NCBI GenBank assembly: GCA_002342295.1
Contig: DDPR01000008.1
Location: forward strand, 51,912-115,911
From: Burkholderiales bacterium UBA2463
GTDB taxonomy: Bacteria > Pseudomonadota > Gammaproteobacteria > Burkholderiales > Burkholderiaceae_A
Length of the DNA stretch: 64,000 nt
Direction: 5' to 3'
Shown: positions 58,300 to 64,000 of the stretch, in pieces
How the letters are laid out: each line of letters starts with the position of its first letter
Numbering within the stretch: position 1 is the stretch's first letter
Program-made: the position numbers and the translations under genes
Notes under the pieces: model-generated
Seen by the model: the letters and a program-made list of their open reading frames with translations, nothing else
Database searches by the model: none
Told to the model about the DNA's origin: nothing

Positions 58300-58823
58300 A
58301 CGGAGCGGGACTTCCTGGCTCGGCAAACCGACTCCAGCTCGCCCGGGAACGCGCCCGACAAATTCGGCATCTGTTTTTGGATGTGGACGGTGTCATGACC
58401 GACGGCGGCCTCTATTTCGATGCGCAGGGTGAGAGTCTGAAGCGCTTTCACGTGCAGGATGGACAAGGCATCAAGCAGCTGCTGGCGGCGGGCATTGGTG
58501 TGGGAATCGTGAGTGGCCGCAGCCACCCGGCCGTGGTGGCTCGGGCCCGAGAGCTTGGCCTTCACCATGTCTTTCTGGGCGTCTCAGACAAACGTGCCTG
58601 CCTTGTCTCCTGGTGCGAGTCCTCCGGTGTTTCGCCAGAAGCCTGCGGACATATGGGCGACGACACGGCAGATCTGGACCTTATGCGAGCAGTTGGGCTG
58701 CCCATGTCGGTTCCGAACGCGGTCGAATCCGTTCGAGAGGCCGCACTGTGGGTCTCTCAGCAGGCGGGCGGATCAGGCGCTGTTCGCGAGGCCGCTGAGT
58801 TCATTCTGGAGAGCCGCAAATGA
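58296..58823 (+). CDS. kdsC: KDO-8-phosphate phosphatase
   Basis: A HAD phosphatase of 175 residues releasing KDO. Catalytic aspartates in FLDVDGVMTDGGLYFD, the FHVQDGQGIK segment, SGRSHPAVVARA and the metal loop MGDDTADLDLM. It overlaps kdsD and lptC by 4 bases each. Confidence 0.95.
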   Translation: MNGAGLPGSANRLQLARERARQIRHLFLDVDGVMTDGGLYFDAQGESLKRFHVQDGQGIKQLLAAGIGVGIVSGRSHPAVVARARELGLHHVFLGVSDKRACLVSWCESSGVSPEACGHMGDDTADLDLMRAVGLPMSVPNAVESVREAALWVSQQAGGSGAVREAAEFILESRK

Positions 58824-59428
58824 ATGTGCGCCTCGCGGACCGCCTCGGTGCGCTCTTGTCCTTATTCCTGGTCACCGCGCTATCCGTGAGCGCATGGCTC
58901 TTGGCAACCCTGGCCCAGCAGGGTGGACTCCTGCGCACCGAACGCCCTCAGGGCCCTACCGCCATTGTGGGCTCGGCCATCGTGACGAAATCCAATGCCC
59001 TGGGTGAGCCGGCCCAGAAGCTCGTGAGCCCCAAGATGGTCCAGATGCGGGATGGTTCCATGGAGGTTGATGCGCCACACATCTTCGCCTTCCGAGAGGA
59101 CCGCCCCCCCGTCACGGTGCGCTCGATTCGCGGGACGGTGAGCCCGGATCAGAGTGAGGTGGTCTTGCAGGGTGACGTTGTGGTCTTTCGAGAAGCCTTC
59201 GGAAAGGAGCCCGCGGTGACCGTAAAGACCAGCGTGATGAATGTCTATCCCAATGAGCACGTTGCCAAGACTCAGGCTCCAGTGATGATCACTCGGGGCG
59301 AATCGACGCTCACTGGCCTAGGCATGCACATGGACCAGAACACCGACCGAATCACCATCCTGGCCGACAGCCGGCTCGTGGTGCCCAGAGCCACCTCGAA
59401 TGCGTCCCCCACGCCCCGAACGCCATGA
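58820..59428 (+). CDS. lptC: LPS export protein LptC
   Basis: A 202-residue bitopic protein with an N-terminal membrane helix (LLSLFLVTALSVSAWLLATLAQ) and a periplasmic beta-jellyroll (SPKMVQMRDGSMEVDAPHIFAFR...). It passes LPS from LptBFG to LptA. Poorly conserved in sequence; position between kdsC and lptA decides. ATGA overlaps on both sides. Confidence 0.88.
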   Translation: MNVRLADRLGALLSLFLVTALSVSAWLLATLAQQGGLLRTERPQGPTAIVGSAIVTKSNALGEPAQKLVSPKMVQMRDGSMEVDAPHIFAFREDRPPVTVRSIRGTVSPDQSEVVLQGDVVVFREAFGKEPAVTVKTSVMNVYPNEHVAKTQAPVMITRGESTLTGLGMHMDQNTDRITILADSRLVVPRATSNASPTPRTP

Positions 59429-59952
59429 AGACTCTCGCCCTGACTCTGCTATTCACTCTCTCTCTGGGCCTTGGCTTTTCGGCGCCATCGCATGCCGAAA
59501 GGGCGGACCGCGATGCCCCGACGAAGGTGGACTCCGACCGGCTCGATCACGATGACCAGCGGCTCGTCACGGTTTTTACCGGACGCGTCACGCTCACCAA
59601 GGGCACGCTCAAGATCACGGGCGACCGAATGGAACTTCAACAGCTGCCAAACGGCGAGTCACTTGCCGTGGTCACCGGAAAGCCCGCTAAGTTTCATCAG
59701 AAGCGCGAGGGTGTGAATGAGTGGATGTTTGGAGAGTCCACTCGCATCGACTATGACAGTCGCACCGAGATTGCCATCTTCACCGGCCAGGCCGACATGC
59801 GCCGCCTGGCCGGCGAGAAGCTCATGGACCATGTCTCTGGCGACCACCTCACTTACAACAACGTGGACGAGACCTACAAGGTCACCGTCGTCCCTGGGCA
59901 GAGCAGGGCACGCATGACGCTCATGCCAAGAGAGTCCACGACCAAGAAATGA
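59425..59952 (+). CDS. lptA: LPS transport periplasmic protein LptA
   Basis: A 175-residue OstA-like protein with a signal peptide (to about PSHAE) and the beta-jellyroll: KVDSDRLDHDDQRLVTVFTGRVTLTKGTLKITGDRME and YDSRTEIAIFTGQADMRR. It forms the LPS bridge across the periplasm. It overlaps lptC and lptB by 4 bases each. Confidence 0.92.
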   Translation: MKTLALTLLFTLSLGLGFSAPSHAERADRDAPTKVDSDRLDHDDQRLVTVFTGRVTLTKGTLKITGDRMELQQLPNGESLAVVTGKPAKFHQKREGVNEWMFGESTRIDYDSRTEIAIFTGQADMRRLAGEKLMDHVSGDHLTYNNVDETYKVTVVPGQSRARMTLMPRESTTKK

Positions 59953-60725
59953 CCCCGACCCGCTCCTCGGCCCCCGATCAACCGAAGAGCACTCTTCGGG
60001 TCCAGAGCCTCTCGAAGGGTTACAACGGTCGCCAGGTCGTCCGCGATGTGTCGATGTCTCTTCAGAGTGGAGAGATTGCGGGACTGCTGGGCCCAAACGG
60101 TGCTGGGAAGACGACCTGCTTCTACATGATCGTCGGGCTGGTGCCTGCTGATGGCGGCCAGATGTGGCTTGACCAGGAGGACATCACGCGCCAGCCGATC
60201 CATGCACGAGCGGAGCGGGGCCTTTCCTACCTTCCCCAGGAGGCCTCCGTCTTTCGCCGACTCACTGTGGCGGACAACATCCGAGCGGTGCTCGAGCTCC
60301 AGAGGGGACCGGACGGTCGGCGGCTTGGCGTGGCTGAGATTTCCGAGCGCCTTGACGGTCTCTTGCAGGAACTTCACATCGAGGGCATTCGCGATACGCT
60401 GGGCCAGTCACTCTCTGGAGGAGAGCGTCGCCGAGTGGAGATTGCGCGTGCCTTGGCCACCTCGCCTCGATTCATTCTGCTGGACGAGCCATTCGCGGGC
60501 GTTGATCCCATCGCGGTCATCGAGATTCAGCGAATCATTCGATTCCTTCGTGAACGAGGCATTGGCGTGCTTATCACCGACCACAATGTTCGAGAGACCC
60601 TGGGCATTTGTGATCACGCCACCATCATCAGCGAGGGCAGCGTGCTGGCCACGGGAAGCCCGAGCGACATTGTGGGCAACCCCCAGGTTCGTCGGGTCTA
60701 CCTCGGTGAGCACTTCCGAATGTAG
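59949..60725 (+). CDS. lptB: LPS export ABC ATPase LptB
   Basis: A 258-residue ATPase powering LPS extraction: Walker A GPNGAGKTTCFYMIVGL, Q-loop SYLPQEASVFRRLTV, signature LSGGERRRVEIARAL, Walker B FILLDEPFAGVDP and the H-loop ITDHNVRE. It is followed 2 bases later by rpoN, a very common gene order. Confidence 0.96.
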   Translation: MTPTRSSAPDQPKSTLRVQSLSKGYNGRQVVRDVSMSLQSGEIAGLLGPNGAGKTTCFYMIVGLVPADGGQMWLDQEDITRQPIHARAERGLSYLPQEASVFRRLTVADNIRAVLELQRGPDGRRLGVAEISERLDGLLQELHIEGIRDTLGQSLSGGERRRVEIARALATSPRFILLDEPFAGVDPIAVIEIQRIIRFLRERGIGVLITDHNVRETLGICDHATIISEGSVLATGSPSDIVGNPQVRRVYLGEHFRM

Positions 60726-60727
60726 CC

Positions 60728-62281
60728 GTGAAGATCACCCTCTCCACTCGAACCAGCCAGACACTTGCGCTCACGCCGCAGCTCCAGCAGGCGATTCGAC
60801 TGCTTGCACTCTCGAACCTGGAGCTTCGGCAGGAGCTGGAGCAGGCCACGCTCGAGAATCCCCTACTCGAACTCGAGGAGGTCTCCGAGGACGAGCCGGC
60901 CCCCCTGGCCGACCCCTCAGAGGAAGACGCCGAGCGCGAGCGGGACGAGGCGCAGGCGCAGGCGCTTGATTCGGAACGCGCCTCCGATGACGTGCTGCGG
61001 CCACTCGATGCCCCATCCGACCCACAGTCACTGGAGGATCCCACCGACTCTGGACCCGAGGCCGCTGAGCCCCCAAACCATGACGAACTCCACCTCGATA
61101 ACGGCGACGGGCTTACCGAGTGGGGTACAGGCTCAGGCGCGGGCTCGGGCGAGGATGATGGTCCAGAGGGGCAGGAGACCTCCTCTGAGGGCCTGGTCGA
61201 ACACCTTCGAGGTCAGATTGCCGGCCTGAAGCTCTCACATCGCGATCGAGCCTGGCTTGAGATTCTGGTCTCCTCGCTCGATGAGGATGGTTATTTGCGA
61301 GATGACCTCGAAGAACTCGCAGAGGGCTTCGCCTCGGTCTTTGAAGAGTCCTTTGGGGGATCACTCGAGCCCGAGGAGCTGCTCGTGGGTCTGCGCCTTC
61401 TGCAATCTCTCGATCCCGTGGGTGTGGGTGCGCGAAGCGTGGAGGAGTGTCTACTCATCCAGCTGGGCCTGCTCGATGAAGACCCGCTCATTCAAGAGAC
61501 CGCGAAGATCCTCATCACGAACCACCTCGATCACCTCGGGTCCATGCCAGCCAACAGCCTGGCCAAAGCCTGTGGACTGGATCGAGAACAGGTCCAGGCT
61601 GCGCTGGATCTGATCCGTCGACTTGAGCCCCGGCCGGCCTCTGCCTTCAATACCCAGCAGGCACAATTTCTCATTCCCGACGTCATCGTCTTTCGGGAAA
61701 AATCGGGCCGCTGGGCGGCACGGCTCTCCCAATCGGCCCTCCCCAAACTTCACATCAACCCGCTCTATGCCCGACTCATTCGAGAAGGCGCGGGCGACTC
61801 TAGCCTAGCCCAGAAACTGCAGGAGGCTCGCTGGATGGTGAAGAACATTGAGCAGCGCAGTGAGACCATTCTCAAGGTGTCTCAGGCAATCGTGGCTGCC
61901 CAACAGACCTTCTTTGACCTGGGGCCCAAGGCGATGAGACCCCTCATTCTTCGAGACATTGCAGAGGCCTGCGAACTCCACGAGTCCACGGTGTCTCGTG
62001 TGACCACTCAGAAATTTATGCTCACCCCCCTGGGCTGCTATGAGTTGAAGTTCTTCTTCAGCAGCCATGTGGGAACCGATGACGGAGGGGCTGCGTCGGC
62101 CACCGCCCTCAAGGCCCAGATCTCGGACTGGATTCGAGAAGAGGATGCTCGCAGGCCACTGTCTGATCAGGCGATTGCTGATCGGTTCGGACAGCAGGGG
62201 GTCGTCATTGCGCGCCGGACCGTGGCCAAGTACCGAGAGGGCCTGCGCATCCCCAGTGCTAGTCTTAGAAAACGTTCGTAA
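60728..62281 (+). CDS. rpoN: RNA polymerase sigma-54 factor
   Basis: Sigma-54 for nitrogen and related regulons. Gln-rich region I (QTLALTPQLQQAIRLLALS), a long acidic region II (about 50-155, Glu/Asp/Pro/Gly-rich), the core-binding region III, the HTH (TVSRVTTQKF) and the RpoN box ARRTVAKYRE near 495. The start is GTG 60728, 2 bases after lptB. Length 517 is at the long end because of region II. Confidence 0.95.
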   Translation: MKITLSTRTSQTLALTPQLQQAIRLLALSNLELRQELEQATLENPLLELEEVSEDEPAPLADPSEEDAERERDEAQAQALDSERASDDVLRPLDAPSDPQSLEDPTDSGPEAAEPPNHDELHLDNGDGLTEWGTGSGAGSGEDDGPEGQETSSEGLVEHLRGQIAGLKLSHRDRAWLEILVSSLDEDGYLRDDLEELAEGFASVFEESFGGSLEPEELLVGLRLLQSLDPVGVGARSVEECLLIQLGLLDEDPLIQETAKILITNHLDHLGSMPANSLAKACGLDREQVQAALDLIRRLEPRPASAFNTQQAQFLIPDVIVFREKSGRWAARLSQSALPKLHINPLYARLIREGAGDSSLAQKLQEARWMVKNIEQRSETILKVSQAIVAAQQTFFDLGPKAMRPLILRDIAEACELHESTVSRVTTQKFMLTPLGCYELKFFFSSHVGTDDGGAASATALKAQISDWIREEDARRPLSDQAIADRFGQQGVVIARRTVAKYREGLRIPSASLRKRS

Positions 62282-62299
62282 ATCCAACGAGGAGCGTGT

Positions 62300-62638
62300 A
62301 TGAAAGTGTCGATTACTGGGCACCACCTTGAGGTCACCCCTTCCCTCCAGAGTTATGTGGAGCAGAAGCTCGCCAAAGCATGGAGGCACTTCGGACAGGG
62401 CATTCAGGCTCATGTGGTCCTTGGGGTTGAGAAGCTGGACCAGAAGGCCGAGGTCACGGTGCACTTTCAAGGCAAAGACATTCACGCCGAGGCGGTGGAC
62501 ACGGACCTCTACACCGCCATAGACCTTCTCGCAGACAAGCTTGACCGTCAGGTGGTCCGCTACAAGGAGCAGCACACCAGGACCGTGCACTCCGGTCAGC
62601 ACCCTCCTGCTGCTGAGGCGTCGCCTAGAGATTCATGA
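62300..62638 (+). CDS. hpf: Ribosome hibernation promoting factor
   Basis: A short-form HPF/YfiA protein of 112 residues: ITGHHLEVTPSLQSYVEQKLAKAWRHFG, then LYTAIDLLADKLDRQV. It has a clear GAGGAG upstream. Its stop overlaps ptsN by ATGA. Order rpoN-hpf-ptsN is standard. Confidence 0.93.
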   Translation: MKVSITGHHLEVTPSLQSYVEQKLAKAWRHFGQGIQAHVVLGVEKLDQKAEVTVHFQGKDIHAEAVDTDLYTAIDLLADKLDRQVVRYKEQHTRTVHSGQHPPAAEASPRDS

Positions 62639-63099
62639 ATCGCGTCTGCGAACTCCTGAGCCCCGACCACGTACTGGTCGACCTCGAAGCATCCAGCAAG
62701 AAGCGGGTCTTCGAGCGCGCAGGGCTGCTCTTTGAGACGCACCAGGGTCTTGCCCGCAGCAAAGTCTTTGACTCCCTCCTGGCCCGTGAACGGCTCGGGT
62801 CGACGGGCCTCGGGGAGGGTCTCGCCATTCCCCACGGCCGGATCAAGGGGCTTCAACATGCTGTTGCAGCAGTCTTTCGTCTGCGCGAGCCCGTACCCTT
62901 TGAGGCACCGGACGGCAAGCCGGTCTCCTTGCTGGTGTTTCTCCTGGTGCCCGAGCAGGCGACCCAACAACATCTTGAGATTCTCTCTGAGGCCGCTGAG
63001 ATGCTCTCCGACTTAAACCTGAGAGATGCCTTGTTGTCGGCGCCAACCCGAGAGGACCTGCTGGAGGCCGTCTGCAGCTGGCGGCCAGCCCTCGCCTAG
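62635..63099 (+). CDS. ptsN: Nitrogen-PTS EIIA component
   Basis: EIIA-Ntr, a phospho-acceptor protein linking PTS status to nitrogen and potassium control. 154 residues; the phospho-accepting His67 lies in GLAIPHGRI, with GSTGLGEG before it. It overlaps hpf and lies 8 bases before hprK. Confidence 0.94.
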   Translation: MNRVCELLSPDHVLVDLEASSKKRVFERAGLLFETHQGLARSKVFDSLLARERLGSTGLGEGLAIPHGRIKGLQHAVAAVFRLREPVPFEAPDGKPVSLLVFLLVPEQATQQHLEILSEAAEMLSDLNLRDALLSAPTREDLLEAVCSWRPALA

Positions 63100-63107
63100 G
63101 AGAGTCG

Positions 63108-64000
63108 ATGCTCGACGTTCAGCAGTTTTACGGGTCTTACCAAGAACTGCTTCGCCTGACCTGGGTGACCGGTCAGGACGGTGGCCATCGCCATATTTCA
63201 GGTCCCTCGTTCGAGAGTGCGGACCTGGTGGGTCACCTCAACCTCATTCACCTCAACCGCATCCAGGTGTTGGGGCTTGCCGAGGTGGAGTACTACAACC
63301 GCCTCGACCCCCAACGGCGCTCCTACGTCACGGCCGAGCTCATCGCCGGAAAGCCCCCCGCCATCGTGATTGCCGATGGGCTGGTTCCGCCCGCAGAGCT
63401 CTTTGAGGCCTGCGATCGAGACAGCCTGCCGCTCATGCGCACGAGTCATACGGCCGCAAGAGCCATTGAGCTCATGCGAATTCAGCTCAGCAAGCTGCTG
63501 GCGCCCAAGGCCTCTCTTCACGGCGTTTTTATGGACGTGCTCGGACTGGGCGTACTCATCTCGGGGGAGTCCGGCCAGGGCAAGAGCGAACTGGCCCTCG
63601 AGCTCATTACGCGAGGTCATGGCCTCGTGGCTGACGATGTCGTGGAGTTCGCCCGCATTGCGCCAGACGCGGTCGAAGGCCGCTGCCCGCCCCTTCTTCG
63701 CAACCTGCTGGAGGTGCGAGGCCTTGGCCTTCTTGATATACGAGCCATCTTCGGAGAGACCAGCGTACGTCGGAAACTTCGACTTCGGCTCATCGTGCAT
63801 CTGGTTCGCCGCTCGGCCATTGATGAGTACGAGCGGCTCCCGCTAGAAGCGCTCACCGAGGATGTTCTGGGTCTTCCCATTCGGAAAGTGGTCATTCCAG
63901 TCGCAGCCGGTCGCAACCTCGCCGTGCTGGTCGAGGCCGCCGTTCGCAACACGGTGCTGCAACTTCGCGGTATTGATACTCTGAAAGAATTCACTGTTCG
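63108..64000 (+). CDS. hprK: HPr kinase/phosphorylase, 3' end cut by window end
   Basis: The first 297 residues are in the window; no stop is reached. It phosphorylates HPr on Ser. The N-terminal domain is followed by the P-loop GESGQGKSELALEL (153-166), the VADDVVEF acidic site and the family signature EVRGLGLLDIRAIFGE. AGGAG precedes the ATG. This betaproteobacterial hprK lies after ptsN as usual; nothing suggests it is broken. Confidence 0.95.
   Translation, partial: MLDVQQFYGSYQELLRLTWVTGQDGGHRHISGPSFESADLVGHLNLIHLNRIQVLGLAEVEYYNRLDPQRRSYVTAELIAGKPPAIVIADGLVPPAELFEACDRDSLPLMRTSHTAARAIELMRIQLSKLLAPKASLHGVFMDVLGLGVLISGESGQGKSELALELITRGHGLVADDVVEFARIAPDAVEGRCPPLLRNLLEVRGLGLLDIRAIFGETSVRRKLRLRLIVHLVRRSAIDEYERLPLEALTEDVLGLPIRKVVIPVAAGRNLAVLVEAAVRNTVLQLRGIDTLKEFTV

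Noticed and set aside
63108..64000. hprK lacking a stop codon
   Set aside because: The reading frame stays open to the last base because the window ends there; no sign of damage.
1..64000. CRISPR arrays, IS elements, prophage or toxin-antitoxin loci
   Set aside because: I saw no regularly spaced repeats, transposase motifs, phage structural genes or paired small toxin/antitoxin genes.

Overview
The window is a very gene-dense stretch of a Burkholderiales-type betaproteobacterial chromosome. I count 68 protein genes (two cut by the window ends) and one tRNA. There are almost no gaps, and many neighbours share an ATGA, TGATG or CTAR overlap, which suggests a compact genome. Lineage evidence is gene order: murA-hisG-hisD, hisBHAFIE-HIT-tatABC-degQ/petABC-sspAB, mlaFEDACB, kdsDC-lptCAB-rpoN-hpf-ptsN-hprK and hemA-prfA-prmC-grxD are the layouts I know from that order. 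I cannot name a genus. There are no insertion sequences, CRISPR arrays or rRNAs.

Layout. 1-4.2 kb: sulfate activation (cysN partial, cysD with an unusual N-terminal extension) divergent from cysQ and a TSUP permease, then a small excisionase-like HTH gene. Leucine and arginine codon use here differs from the rest of the window, so this block may be foreign. 4.3-11.3 kb: an ElyC/YdcF-type membrane protein, a complete heavy-metal RND efflux system (outer-membrane, adaptor and pump genes) and an unknown lipoprotein. 11.3-18.5 kb: panE-bioA-bioF-bioD-bioB, a cytochrome P450 and a CDF exporter, tightly overlapping on the plus strand. The P450 directly after bioB is a candidate BioI-like pimelate-forming enzyme and is the most interesting feature of the window. 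18.5-21.2 kb: ubiJ, a Tim44-like protein, ubiE and a DUF971 protein on the minus strand. 21.2-23.3 kb: phoB and phoR facing each other tail to tail instead of in one operon, with Pho-box-like repeats before phoB. 23.3-33.2 kb: a giant FAD/Fe-S oxidoreductase divergent from ilvA, an orphan response regulator and hemA-prfA-prmC-grxD.

33.2-37.3 kb: a tripartite tricarboxylate transporter (tctCBA) fused as an operon to an AbrB-family membrane protein, with tRNA-Thr(TGT) 19-30 bases ahead of its start. 37.3-44.2 kb: sspB, sspA, petCBA (cytochrome bc1), a DegQ-type protease and tatCBA. 44.2-51.2 kb: the his genes, all on the minus strand except hisC, which is inverted inside the cluster. 51.2-57.2 kb: murA, bolA, an ABC ATPase that lacks its usual permease partner, and the mla phospholipid transport genes. 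57.3-64 kb (plus strand): KDO/LPS transport genes, rpoN, hpf, ptsN and the start of hprK.

The genes together cover sulfur assimilation, metal efflux, biotin, haem, histidine and ubiquinone synthesis, respiration via bc1, outer-membrane lipid homeostasis and nitrogen/PTS signalling. Two hairpins look like intrinsic terminators, and both sit in odd places: one inside ubiJ, one with its T-tract touching the sspA ribosome-binding site.
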